A DNA stretch of 64,000 nt from an uncultured Clostridia bacterium (GTDB lineage Bacteria; Bacillota; Clostridia; TANB77; CAG-508): the NCBI GenBank assembly GCA_934167305.1, contig CAKPKQ010000001.1:44621-108620 (forward strand). Direction: 5' to 3'. A program made the translations under genes and the position numbers. The notes under the pieces are model-generated. The model did not search any database. It saw only the letters and a program-made list of their open reading frames with translations, and was not told where the DNA came from. Every line of letters starts with the position of its first letter. The stretch's first letter is position 1. Of this stretch, positions 26,955 through 36,309 are shown one piece after another.

Positions 26955-27123
26955 AATATACAAAATACATTGTAACAGCAAATGCAAAGCCTATAATAGT
27001 AAGAAAGATCAAAATTAAGCCTCCGGGCTTATTTTTGTTTACTACAACTTCATAAAAACCATAACTAACACTTTCAACCAAAGCAAGTAATGCAAATAAA
27101 AACACTAAAAAATCTACAACCAT
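26953..27123 (-). CDS. Small two-helix membrane protein of the ger operon
   Basis: A 56-residue gene lies directly after gerC on the minus strand: ATG at 27121-27123 with AAGGAG eight bases upstream, TAA at 26953. It has two hydrophobic helices (VVDFLVFLFALLALVESV and GLILIFLTIIGFAFAVTM) joined by a short charged turn NKNKPGG. Small two-helix D subunits are known beside some Bacillus germinant receptors and modulate germination. By position and shape this is a candidate, but I see no diagnostic residue. Confidence 0.7.
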   Translation of the reverse strand: MVVDFLVFLFALLALVESVSYGFYEVVVNKNKPGGLILIFLTIIGFAFAVTMYFVY

Positions 27124-27135
27124 AAAAATCTCCTT

Positions 27136-28354
27136 TTAAATTCCTGTTAGCAAAAATCCTGAATCAACTACAACTTCAGGCTCAACCTTAAAAAATGAAT
27201 CTTGATAATGTTGTAACCAGTTATAATTCTCTAATTCTTGCATAGTTTTAAAATTTTTTAAAGCATAATTACCAAAAGCACTACAATCAGACTTCAATTC
27301 TTTTGAAGTTTTATATAAATAATGTAAAAGTAATTTTTCTAAATAATTATTAGCATATTCTTGAGTTAGTTTGATTTGTTGTTTGTTATTAGTGCTAGAT
27401 AATTGCTTAATAGAAGAAATAGTTGCATTTGCCTTAACCTTTATTTTTATATAAGGTGTTCCATTTAAAAGTGAAACATTGATTTTAGGGCTTGTAGTAA
27501 AATCAAAATATAAATCAATTAAATTCTCCTTGTTTTCAGGGTCTGGCATTGAAATATTACAGCTTTTAACCTTACCAGTGACAATCAAGTGAGCAACAGT
27601 TTCTAAAGGAGTTAAAGTACCAACAAGTTTATCTTGTCTAAACACTGCAGTACCAACATTTTCAACACCATTTTTTGCCTCTAAAATCTCACTACCAGAA
27701 TCATCAGAACTTTTATTGTTAGAAGACTGATTAGAATCAGCTTTAGAAATTACATTGCCGTAGAAGTGCAACAGGTTGAGAAGCAAGAGATGTTATTTTA
27801 TTCATAAATTGTCCAAGATTAGCATCTACAATATATCCAGTATATTCACTAGAATTTGGAAATGTAGCATAAAACTTCGTTATTAAATTTTCCAAAGTTG
27901 GTTTTACACTTGCAATATAATCCCTAGCAGATGAAGTGGTTATAAGAATATTGGTATCAGGTCTAATTTGTACTTTGTTAGCTAAAGAGAATATTTCTTC
28001 TTTAATTCCAGACATTGCAATTTTTTCAGAAAATATTATAAGCTTACAATGAGACAAGTTTATTTCTTTACTAGAATAAGTATTTATTAAATTAAGTGCA
28101 GCGTCAATAGAAGGAGCCTCTATTGTATCCATAATTATAGAAGAGCTTTCATTTGAAGAGCCCTCACCAGAAGAGGCACTTGGTTTAGTAAATTGAAATG
28201 TAACTTTTAATCTTTCTGTATCTCCAACATCTATGCCTAGTGCAACAATATAAGTTAAATCATCTATACTTTGAATACGGTGACTACTTGTAAATGCAAA
28301 AGAAAATAATATTACAACCAATATAATCAAAATATACTTATATGCGTTTTTCAT
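27136..28354 (-). CDS. gerC: GerC-family germinant receptor lipoprotein, read through a CGGC site
   Basis: GerAC-type proteins are the outer subunits of spore germinant receptors. In triplet reading the gene is split: residues 1-198, then CGG CAA TGT AAT TTC TAA. If CGGC (27760-27757) is read as one Gly codon, the frame continues as GNVISKADSNQ and gives a single product of about 405 residues, normal for the family. The N-terminal half has a membrane segment, VALGIDVGD and KEINLSHCKLIIFSE. The C-terminal half has TAVFRQDKLVGTLTPLET and the long helix with YLEKLLLHYLYKTSKELKSDCSAFG. I chose ATG 28354 with AAAGGA upstream. It overlaps gerB. Confidence 0.85.
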
Positions 28355-29456
28355 TAACAATTCCTTTCATTTTTTGACTTCGTAAATATTTAATATTAGC
28401 CAAAACTAAAATAATAATACTCAAGGCAAATACTAAAATTAAAATAATATATCTGTATACAGTATTTTCTAGAAATCTTATTTCCTGCATATTTTTAGGA
28501 ATTAAAGCAGTTCCAAATATAAATAAAGCAAACAAAGTAGAAATCCATTTTGAATATTTCAAATTTGTAACTCTTTTAAATATGCTAGTAGAAAAGTATA
28601 GTACAATTGCCAAATAACATATGATAGAGAGTAGCCAAATAAGTAAAAATAATGCATCTAACCTTTGAAAAAATCTACTAAAATCTATAAAACGAGATGC
28701 TAAATAAATAGGAAATATTTGTTGCTCTATAATTGTAGGTGGAAAAATAAAAAGTAATGTTGCCACACTAATTAGTAAGAAAAATGCAGAAAGTCCAACA
28801 GATGTATAAGCTACCTTTTTAAAATCTTTTTGATTCTTCAAATAAGGTGGAAGAAGGTATATACAAGCAATTCCACCAAAAGCAAATAAATCGCTTAACC
28901 CACTAAAAAATGTTGTATAAGCACCATTCCCTAAAATAGGGAAAATCTTTTGAAAGGTAAGGTCCTTCCAATTTCCTATAAATATAAAAATCATACTAAC
29001 AGCAACTAATATGGTAAAAAATAAATTGGCACGTGCAATAGAAACAATATTAAGCTTATTCATAATTACAATAGCAATAAAAAACAAAATCATAATTATA
29101 GGCAAAGAAGTTCTAGGGAAGAATATAAGCTTTAGCCCCTCTGAAAAACTTCTAAGCAATATTCCAGTAATAAAAGTAATATAAAGTAAAAATAAAATTG
29201 AAATACCTATTTTTAAAACCTTGCCACCTAAAAATTCGGCAATATCTATAATATCTAAACCAGGAAAACTCTCTAATAACTTACAAATCAAGAAGATTAG
29301 GATTATTACAATAGCACTAATATATATAACATTAAGAATAGAAGCAGAAGCGTGTTCAGCTACAATACTTCTGGGTAAGCCTAAAATTATGTGATTTATA
29401 ACAATAGCAACAATTAAAATAATTGCTTCCCATTTTCCTAATTTTTGTTCTGTCAT
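28338..29456 (-). CDS. gerB: GerB-family germinant receptor permease
   Basis: GerAB-type proteins are inner-membrane subunits related to amino-acid permeases (APC fold) that sense germinants. The 372-residue protein has about ten membrane helices and the N-terminal ILGLPRSI segment. PFPRTS-like FFPRTSLP and FLEN near the C-terminal helix are also seen. AAAGGAG lies upstream. Its 3' end overlaps gerC by 17 bases, and gerA precedes it by 14 bases, so the three form one operon. Confidence 0.9.
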   Translation of the reverse strand: MTEQKLGKWEAIILIVAIVINHIILGLPRSIVAEHASASILNVIYISAIVIILIFLICKLLESFPGLDIIDIAEFLGGKVLKIGISILFLLYITFITGILLRSFSEGLKLIFFPRTSLPIIMILFFIAIVIMNKLNIVSIARANLFFTILVAVSMIFIFIGNWKDLTFQKIFPILGNGAYTTFFSGLSDLFAFGGIACIYLLPPYLKNQKDFKKVAYTSVGLSAFFLLISVATLLFIFPPTIIEQQIFPIYLASRFIDFSRFFQRLDALFLLIWLLSIICYLAIVLYFSTSIFKRVTNLKYSKWISTLFALFIFGTALIPKNMQEIRFLENTVYRYIILILVFALSIIILVLANIKYLRSQKMKGIVNEKRI

Positions 29457-29470
29457 AAAACTGCTCCTTT

Positions 29471-31195
29471 CTATTTATATTTCCAAGTTCTACTTATGTG
29501 AGACTGTGAGTTTTGCTTTTTGGTATTTAAATAATCAGGTCTTTTTTCACGTTTCCACATTGGGTCTAAGAAAAATCCACTTTCATTTATATTTGTAATA
29601 GGGCTATATGGTGCCATAAATGGAACTCCAAAAGATTTGATACTGCACAAAATGGTAGCATATACACAAAGCCCAACAGCAATTCCGAAAAATCCTGCAA
29701 TATACCCTAAAAGGATAAAGCCAAACCTTAGTATTCTCAAATGATAGCCAAAGTAAAAATCAGGAATGGCAAAAGATGCTATACCAGTAATTGCAACAAC
29801 AATGATTAAAATAGGGCTTACAATATCAGCACTAACTGCAGCTTGTCCTAAAACCAAAGCACCAACAATACCTATAGTTGGACCAATAGGAGAGGGAACC
29901 CTTAACCCAGCTTCACGAATAAGTTCAAAAGAAATTTCCATAAGTAAAATTTCAAAAATAATAGGAAATGGAACATTTTCTCTTGATGCAATTACAGAAA
30001 ATAGCAATTCAGTTGGAAGTAGCTCTTGGTGAAAATCTGAAATTGCAACATATAATCCAGGAAGAAGTAGTGTTATAAAAATCGAGATTAAGCGCAAAAT
30101 TTTTGAAAAATTTGCAAACTGAAATTTTAAATTGCTATCTTCAGGTGATGCAATAAAATCGGTAAAAGTAGCTGGCATAATAAGAACATAAGGATTTCCA
30201 TTAACTATAACTACTACTTTGCCACTATATAAATGTTTAGCAGCCTTATCAGGTCTTTCAGTTGATATTATTTGCGGAATTGTATAATTGTTTTTATCTT
30301 CGATCAATTGCTGTAGCTCACCACTAGAAAGCAAAGCATCAATTTTTAAATTGCTAACCCTGTATTTTACTTCTGCAACTAAATCAGCATTTGCAATATC
30401 TTGCATATAGCAAACACAACATTTGGTTTTGCTTAAATTACCAACCTCAATACTTTCAATTATTAAATTTTCATTGTTAATTATTCGACGAAGTAAAGAA
30501 GTATTAGTACGAATATTCTCAACAAATCCTTCTTGAGGTCCTTTAATAATAACCTCATTATTAGGTGGCTCAACACCTCTTTGTTTAAAGCCTTTTACAT
30601 CAATATCATAAGCAATTCCAAGAGTATCAACAAAAAGCAAACAATCACCCATATTAACTCCATCAAAAGCATCTTTAAAAGAATTAACTTTTTTGACGCT
30701 ATTTTGAGGAAGCAAACAATCAGATATATATGTTTCTAAATCAAACTTTTTAACTTTTCTAACAGTAATATTATTTGTCTTAGCCTCATTTATAATCTGA
30801 TTTTGTTCACCATCAAAAATATTAGCTCTATTACGCATCATAAGAGCCTCTAGTACATTATCATTTACAAGTTGAGAATCTACCATACCATCAATCAAAA
30901 GAAGAAAAGCTTGGTATTGTCTATTTCTAGCTGTCAGGGTAAACTCTCTAACAATAATATCACTATTTATTAAAAGATTATATTTAACTTTAACATACTC
31001 AAGATTAACAGAAAGACTGGGAAAAATATTTTCAGTCTCAAAAATCTCCTCACTCTTATCAAGCTCCTCTGGAGTCATACTAACACTATTATTATCATTT
31101 TCATAAGGGCTAGATAGGGTAAAATTATATTCATTTTGATCAGGCGAATCAAACACATTTTTAACTATATTTGTAAGCTTATCTTTAAAACTCAT
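29471..31195 (-). CDS. gerA: GerA-family spore germination protein
   Basis: GerAA-type proteins form a germinant-gated ion channel in the spore inner membrane. The 574-residue protein has a large soluble N-terminal domain (VREFTLTARNRQYQAFLLLIDGM is the hallmark, here split between VREFTLTARNRQ and FLLLIDGMVD). The membrane domain follows from about residue 380, with RENVPFPIIFEILLMEI and GPTIGIVGALVLGQA. I chose ATG 31195 with GGAG upstream. It is the first gene of the gerA-gerB-gerC-small ORF operon. Confidence 0.93.
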   Translation of the reverse strand: MSFKDKLTNIVKNVFDSPDQNEYNFTLSSPYENDNNSVSMTPEELDKSEEIFETENIFPSLSVNLEYVKVKYNLLINSDIIVREFTLTARNRQYQAFLLLIDGMVDSQLVNDNVLEALMMRNRANIFDGEQNQIINEAKTNNITVRKVKKFDLETYISDCLLPQNSVKKVNSFKDAFDGVNMGDCLLFVDTLGIAYDIDVKGFKQRGVEPPNNEVIIKGPQEGFVENIRTNTSLLRRIINNENLIIESIEVGNLSKTKCCVCYMQDIANADLVAEVKYRVSNLKIDALLSSGELQQLIEDKNNYTIPQIISTERPDKAAKHLYSGKVVVIVNGNPYVLIMPATFTDFIASPEDSNLKFQFANFSKILRLISIFITLLLPGLYVAISDFHQELLPTELLFSVIASRENVPFPIIFEILLMEISFELIREAGLRVPSPIGPTIGIVGALVLGQAAVSADIVSPILIIVVAITGIASFAIPDFYFGYHLRILRFGFILLGYIAGFFGIAVGLCVYATILCSIKSFGVPFMAPYSPITNINESGFFLDPMWKREKRPDYLNTKKQNSQSHISRTWKYK

Positions 31196-31224
31196 AATAA
31201 CTCCAAAACATAAAATTTTACATT

Positions 31225-31253
31225 TATTATTTTCCAAAAAATAAAAAATATTC
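31225..31253 (-). promoter_or_regulatory. Probable SigG promoter of the ger operon
   Basis: Read on the minus strand, GAATA (31253-31249) and AATAATA (31231-31225) are 17 bases apart, close to the SigG pattern GNATR-N17/18-CATNNTA. Germination operons are normally SigG-dependent. Confidence 0.5.
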
Positions 31254-31256
31254 ATT

Positions 31257-31305
31257 TTGGGGACGTTTCTTTAACTGACATTTTTGTCAGTTCAGGGACA
31301 CATCT
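31257..31305. repeat. REP-like palindrome, copy 1
   Basis: It contains GGGGACGTTTCTT, then AACTGACA-TTTT-TGTCAGTT and GGGACACATCT. Four more copies are at 31921, 32609, 34534 and 51246. Confidence 0.85.
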
Positions 31306-31383
31306 AATTAAAATTCAAGTAAACTACTTTACAAAAAATTTTTTTATGTATAAAATAAAAATAAAAAAGGAGGAAAATACATC

Positions 31384-31911
31384 ATGAGTATAGCATCATT
31401 GGTTTTAGGAATTATTGGAATTGTTTCTGCATTGACCGTAGTTGCTGCTCCAATAGGTTGGATATTGGTAACTATTGGATTAATAATAGGAATTGTGGAT
31501 GTAGTAAAAAAAGGAAAGATAGGAGAGAAAAGAGGAATAGGAACAGCTGGAATCGCAATTTGCACATTTACATTTGTAGTTCTTATGATAGGAAGTATGA
31601 TTATAGGATATGGCTTAATGATTAATAGGAAGATGTATGAAATACCAGAGAGTGAAAAAGTTAATAGTATGTATTTTGATGATAGATATGAAGCCTATAA
31701 GGGAGTTGTGACAGGTTCACAAGCAAAAATGCTTTTAAGTCTTACTAAAGGTGACAATAATATTATTAGCTGTAAGTTTAATGATGATATAGAAGAAGTA
31801 CAAACAATTATAAGTAAAATAAAAGCTAGTTCAAGTTATAACATGGACTTTGAGTATAATTATGATGGACATATTAAAACTATAAAAATAACAGAAATAA
31901 ATAAAAAATAG
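31384..31911 (+). CDS. Small membrane protein (DUF4190-like), paralogue A
   Basis: The 175-residue protein begins MSIASLVLGIIGIVSAL and has three predicted membrane helices in the first 80 residues. The last 95 residues form a soluble domain ending in FEYNYDGHIKTIKITE. The N-terminal part resembles DUF4190 membrane proteins. AAAGGAGG lies upstream. The first about 150 coding bases and the upstream 120 bases are almost the same as in paralogue B at 32057, while the C-terminal halves differ strongly. The function is unknown. Confidence 0.7.
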   Translation: MSIASLVLGIIGIVSALTVVAAPIGWILVTIGLIIGIVDVVKKGKIGEKRGIGTAGIAICTFTFVVLMIGSMIIGYGLMINRKMYEIPESEKVNSMYFDDRYEAYKGVVTGSQAKMLLSLTKGDNNIISCKFNDDIEEVQTIISKIKASSSYNMDFEYNYDGHIKTIKITEINKK

Positions 31912-31920
31912 TAGAATAGA

Positions 31921-31978
31921 AATGTCAGTTTGGGGACGTCTCTTTAACTGACATTTTTGTCAGTTCAGGGACACATCT
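31921..31978. repeat. REP-like palindrome, copy 2
   Basis: AATGTCAGTTTGGGGACG opens the copy, followed by the same palindrome AACTGACATTTTTGTCAGTT and GGGACACATCT. It lies between the two paralogues and was probably duplicated with them. Confidence 0.85.
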
Positions 31979-32056
31979 AATTAAAATTCAAATATAATAC
32001 TTTACAAAAAATTTTTTTATGTATAAAATAAAAATAAAAAAGGAGGAAAATACATC

Positions 32057-32608
32057 ATGAGTATAGCATCATTGGTTTTAGGAATTATTGGAATTGTTTC
32101 TGCATTGACCGTAGTTGCTGCTCCAATAGGTTGGATATTGGTAACTATTGGATTAATAATAGGAATTGTGGATGTGGTAAAAAAAGGAAAAATAGAAGAA
32201 AAAAGAGGAGTAGGAATAGCTGGAACTATTATTTGCGGAGTTATGTTTGTAGTGCTTTTGGTTGAAAGCATTATGTTTGGAGCATCAGTATTATATATTG
32301 TTAAACAGAACGAGAATATAGACAAAGTTGCCTCAACTGCAAAAGAACATCAAATGAGATTATTTAATGAAGCATATGTACGTTATGAAGGAGTTCAAAC
32401 TGGAATAGCAGTAAAAGCACTTTTGAGAGTAGAGAGTACAAATCGTTCAGTAGATGAAGAGCATTCTGTTATTTTTAAATATGATGGAAATGTTGAAAAC
32501 ATATCAGCAATTTTTACTAAAATAGATGTTTCGAAAAACTATAATATAAGTTTTGAGTACGATGAAGAAGGATACGTAAAGACTGTAAAAATTACGCCTG
32601 TAAATTAA
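32057..32608 (+). CDS. Small membrane protein (DUF4190-like), paralogue B
   Basis: The 183-residue protein shares the first about 57 residues with paralogue A almost without change (through VVKKGKI). It has three membrane helices. Its C-terminal domain (residues about 90-183) keeps only a loose pattern: AYVRYEGVQTGIAVKALL against EAYKGVVTGSQAKMLL, and YNISFEYDEEGYVKTVKI. The same AAAGGAGG ribosome site precedes it. Tandem duplication with divergence of the exposed domain fits best. Confidence 0.7.
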   Translation: MSIASLVLGIIGIVSALTVVAAPIGWILVTIGLIIGIVDVVKKGKIEEKRGVGIAGTIICGVMFVVLLVESIMFGASVLYIVKQNENIDKVASTAKEHQMRLFNEAYVRYEGVQTGIAVKALLRVESTNRSVDEEHSVIFKYDGNVENISAIFTKIDVSKNYNISFEYDEEGYVKTVKITPVN

Positions 32609-32642
32609 ATGTCAGTTTAGGGACGTTTCTTTAACTGACATA
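32609..32642. repeat. REP-like palindrome, copy 3 (half)
   Basis: AATGTCAGTTTAGGGACG and TTTCTTTAACTGACAT are present; the second half of the element is missing. Confidence 0.75.
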
Positions 32643-32740
32643 ATGTAAATATTTGTAAATAAATCTGTATTATTAAGCAAATTAAATATAAGTTAAATAA
32701 ACATTTCTGCAACAAAATTATTATGAAAGTGGAGAGAAAA

Positions 32741-34534
32741 ATGGAAAACGAAGATAGAATAAGACAATTATTGGAATCACTAAATAGAATACATGTGACA
32801 AAAGAAGAAGACATGGAATTATTAGAAGAAATAAAAAATGATTTAACTAATGGTGACATTGCAGATGCGATGGAAAAGTTACAAATATTCAATAGTAGAA
32901 ATGAAAATAGTGATGACAACGATGAAGATGATGATTTAGAAGATGACGAAACTGAAACAGAAGAAAAACCAAAAAGACAAGGAAGACCCAAGAAAAAAGA
33001 AAATGATTCTGAGGAAAGTACATATCCAAAAGAGCTACAGAACGAAGAATTGGAAAAAACATATTTAGGATTGATACTAAACAATCCTAAATCAATAAGC
33101 ATGTATTATTTTGTATATGATGAATGTTTATTTGACAATGAGAACTTTTTAAACATATACAAAGGAGTGCTATTTACAGAAGGAGCAAAGTATTCATCTG
33201 AACAAGCTAAAAGAAATTTTAACTTTGGAAAAGTAACAAAAGAAATAATGGATTTAAAAGAAGAGTTAAAATATGAAACTTCTGACGGATCTTATGATTT
33301 TGAAAAAGTATATATTGAGCTAAAAAAATTATTTGTATTAAGAAAAAGATATAAGAGTATGCCAATTAAAAATATACAAGACAAAATTGCAGAAATAAGA
33401 AATTATACTTTGTATGATAGTATGTCAGTAGAAGAGGTAGAAGCGGCAATAAATCAAGTTACTGTTACAGAAAAATTTAAACAAGCTGTATTGAATACTA
33501 ATGTAACAGACTTTTTGCTAAAAGGACAAAATAGCTTAACCACAGGGCTTGATTTTCCATTTCCTATATTAAGTAGTGTGTTTAAAGGAATAAGAAAAGG
33601 TGAGACCATGGCTTTTGCAATGCCATCAAACTCTGGAAAAAGTAGATTTACAATAAATTTAGTTGCTAATATAGCATTTGTACATAAAAAGAAAGTGTTA
33701 ATTATTTCAAACGAAATGTCTGAAGAAAAGATGAAACTATGCTTGATAACTACTATTTTAAATAATCCAGAAATTCAAAAATTACATGGACAAGATATAA
33801 AAAAATCTGAAGGTGAATTATTAGAATTTAAATTTAGACCAGACAATCCTAAAGATGTAAAAGTTGATGAAGAGGGATTTGTTTTACAAGAAGAAAATGA
33901 AACTAGAGAGCAATTTATAAAAAGACTTTCAAAAATATCAACTGAATTTAATAAGACTGTAAAAGTAACAGAATGGTTAAATGAGCAATTAAACAATTGC
34001 ATATATTTTATAAATATTACAGATCATACAAATGATGAATTAAAAAAAGTAATAACAAACTATTATTATAAAGAAAAAATAGAGTATATGTTTTATGATA
34101 CTATGAAAACAGATACTCAAAATATTGGAAAAAGTGAAGAAATTAAGAAGACTGCTACAATTATTTCTAACTTAGCTCAAAACTTAAATATATTTATTGG
34201 ATATACAATGCAACTTACAGAAACAACTACATTACCAGTAAATCTTACAATTAATGATTTGTCTGAGAGTAGAACAGTAAAAGAGGTATTAGATACTCTT
34301 TGTCTAGTAAAGCAAATAGACAATAGAACACTTAAAGATTATGAATATTCTTTAGAAGAAGTAAGTGATACATTTTATCCATTAAAAGAATATAAAGATC
34401 CAGACGAAAGATATTATGCATGTGTTGTAGACAAAAACAGAGCAGGATCTAAGCCTAAGGTTGTATTTAACTTAAACTTAGCATATAACAGATGGACAGA
34501 GCTAGGCTACCTAAGATTAAAAGAACAAAATTAA
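32741..34534 (+). CDS. DnaB-like RecA-fold ATPase
   Basis: The 597-residue protein resembles a replicative DnaB helicase but is divergent. A charged, acidic N-terminal region (residues about 55-100, with the AT-hook-like core RQGRPKKK) precedes a DnaB-type N domain (NEELEKTYLGLILNNP). The ATPase core follows from about residue 255: Walker A AMPSNSGKSRF, the H1a-like IISNEMSEEKMK, Walker B MFYDT, motif H3 near YTMQLTE, H4 DLSESRTVKEVLDTL, and DKNRAG near the end. I chose ATG 32741 with GGAGAG upstream. It stands alone between two REP-like palindromes. The chromosomal dnaB should be elsewhere, so this may be an accessory or mobile-element helicase. Confidence 0.7.
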   Translation: MENEDRIRQLLESLNRIHVTKEEDMELLEEIKNDLTNGDIADAMEKLQIFNSRNENSDDNDEDDDLEDDETETEEKPKRQGRPKKKENDSEESTYPKELQNEELEKTYLGLILNNPKSISMYYFVYDECLFDNENFLNIYKGVLFTEGAKYSSEQAKRNFNFGKVTKEIMDLKEELKYETSDGSYDFEKVYIELKKLFVLRKRYKSMPIKNIQDKIAEIRNYTLYDSMSVEEVEAAINQVTVTEKFKQAVLNTNVTDFLLKGQNSLTTGLDFPFPILSSVFKGIRKGETMAFAMPSNSGKSRFTINLVANIAFVHKKKVLIISNEMSEEKMKLCLITTILNNPEIQKLHGQDIKKSEGELLEFKFRPDNPKDVKVDEEGFVLQEENETREQFIKRLSKISTEFNKTVKVTEWLNEQLNNCIYFINITDHTNDELKKVITNYYYKEKIEYMFYDTMKTDTQNIGKSEEIKKTATIISNLAQNLNIFIGYTMQLTETTTLPVNLTINDLSESRTVKEVLDTLCLVKQIDNRTLKDYEYSLEEVSDTFYPLKEYKDPDERYYACVVDKNRAGSKPKVVFNLNLAYNRWTELGYLRLKEQN

Positions 34535-34674
34535 TGTCAGTTTGGGGACGTTTCTTCAACTGACAAAAATGTCACTTGTGGGGACACATCTTGATAGAAT
34601 ACGAAAATTATTCAAAGATGTGTCCCCTTGACTGACAAAAATGTCAGTTGAAGAAACGTCCCCAAACTGACATT
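34534..34674. repeat. REP-like palindrome, copy 4 (double, inverted)
   Basis: Two REP-like units face each other over about 140 bases. The left part has GTTTGGGGACG, TTTCTTCAACTGACA and GTGGGGACACATCTT. The right part is its reverse complement (AAGATGTGTCCCC, TGTCAGTTGAAGAAACG, TCCCCAAACTGACAT). It separates the converging DnaB-like gene and spoIVA and could stop transcription both ways. Confidence 0.85.
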
Positions 34675-34679
34675 TTGCT

Positions 34680-36162
34680 TTAAAGGATTATGCAGATTAA
34701 GCCACCACTGCCTTCGTTTACAATGCGTTCTAGTGTTTCTTGAAGTTTTGCTTGTGCATCTTCTGGCATTCTTGCTAATTTGTTTTGTAATCCTTCATTG
34801 ACAAGTTCATGTAGATTTTTACCAAAGATGTTAGATTCCCATATTTTCTTAGGATCTGATTCAAATTCAGAAAGTAGGTAATTTACTAAATCTTCAGATT
34901 GTTTTTCACTGCCAACAATAGGTGATACTTCAGTTTCTATATCTGCTCTTATCATATGTATACTTGGAGCTTTAGCTTTTAGTTTTACACCAAAACGTGT
35001 ACCTTGTTTTACCATTTCTGGTTCTTCTAGTATTAGTTCATCAATTGATGGTGTTACAATGCCATATCCAGTAGCTTTTACTTCTTCTAAGGCACAAGCA
35101 ATTTTATCATATTGTTTTTTAGTTCTTGAAAATTCTGTCATAGTGCTGAATAAGGTTCCTTCATTATCTATATCTACTCCTGAAATTTCGGTCAATACTT
35201 TATAGAATAACTCATCATTTAATTCAATAGATACATTTACGCTTCCTTCACCAAGTCTAACTTCAGATAAAGTAGTTTTAGTAATTACTTTAGTGCTTTG
35301 AAGTTGATTGATTCCTCTGTCTACTTGTTTTAATATTCTGATATTATCAAAAGCCTTTTCAATTTCATCATATAATTCAACTTTTAACCAATGATCATCA
35401 GGTAATCCTTCAACCCATCTAGGAAAATTAATATTAATTGTTTCAACAGGAAATTCATATAAAATTTTACTGAATATATCATCTATGTCTTCAATGTCTA
35501 ACCTTGTACAGTCAGTAGGAAGTACAGATACACCATATTTTTCCTCTAATTTTTTTGCTAAGGCTTTAGTGTAATCTGAAAATGGATCATCACTATTTAG
35601 AACAATAACAAATGGTTTATTAAGTTCTTTTAATTCTTTTACAACTCGTTCTTCTGCATTAATATAGTCTTCTCTTGGAATGTCTGTAATACTTCCATCA
35701 GTTGTTACTAAAATTCCAATAGTAGAATGTTCTGCAATTACTTTTCGCGTACCAATTTCAGCAGCTTCTTCAAATGGTATTTCTTCTTCATACCAAGGAG
35801 TTTTTACCATACGAGGCATGTCATCTTCTAAATAGCCAATTGCATTATTAACTAAATATCCAACACAATCTACAAGTCGTGTTTTGAATTTTAAATTGTC
35901 TCCAATTGTAATTTCAACAGCTTCGTTTGGAATAAATTTCGGCTCAGTAGTCATAATTGTTCTTCCACCAGCACTTTGTGGAAGTTCATCTCTTGCTCTT
36001 TCTTTTTTATACTCATTATCAATATTTGGTATAACAAGTAGATCCATAAAATTTTTAATAAATGTTGATTTCCCGAGTACGTACTGGACCAACAACACCT
36101 ACGTAGATATCACCATCAGTTCGTTCTGCTATATCTTGATATAATTTTAAATTCTCATCCAT
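34680..36162 (-). CDS. spoIVA: SpoIVA spore-coat ATPase, read through a CGGG site
   Basis: SpoIVA polymerises on the forespore using ATP and is the base of the coat. From ATG 36162 (GAGGGGG upstream) the frame reads MDENLKLYQDIAERTDGDIY, then VGVVGPVRT. It then meets CGG at 36075-36073 and would stop after GAA ATC AAC ATT TAT TAA. If CGGG (36075-36072) is one Gly codon, it continues GKSTFIKNFMDLL. The Walker A loop G-x-V-R-T-G-K-S-T becomes exact and the product is 493 residues, the family length. The rest is intact: RDELPQSAGGRTIMTTEPKF, the NSDDPF segment and the C-terminal ICIIL. A loose SigE-like promoter (GTCATAA ... ATACATT) lies upstream. Confidence 0.9.
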
Positions 36163-36309
36163 GAATTATTTAAACCCCCTCTAAGAAATGTTTGTACTAA
36201 ACTTTATTTAATGTATATTTAAATAGTTAAAAACTTATGACAAAAATAATAAAATAACTTTAAAAAAAATAAATCTTATAATATAATAAAAGCAAAAGGA
36301 GGAATGAAT

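Noticed and set aside
36105..36162. A second frameshift in the first codons of spoIVA
   Set aside because: On rechecking positions against the opposite-strand reading frame, the start region is in one frame from ATG 36162 to the CGG site.
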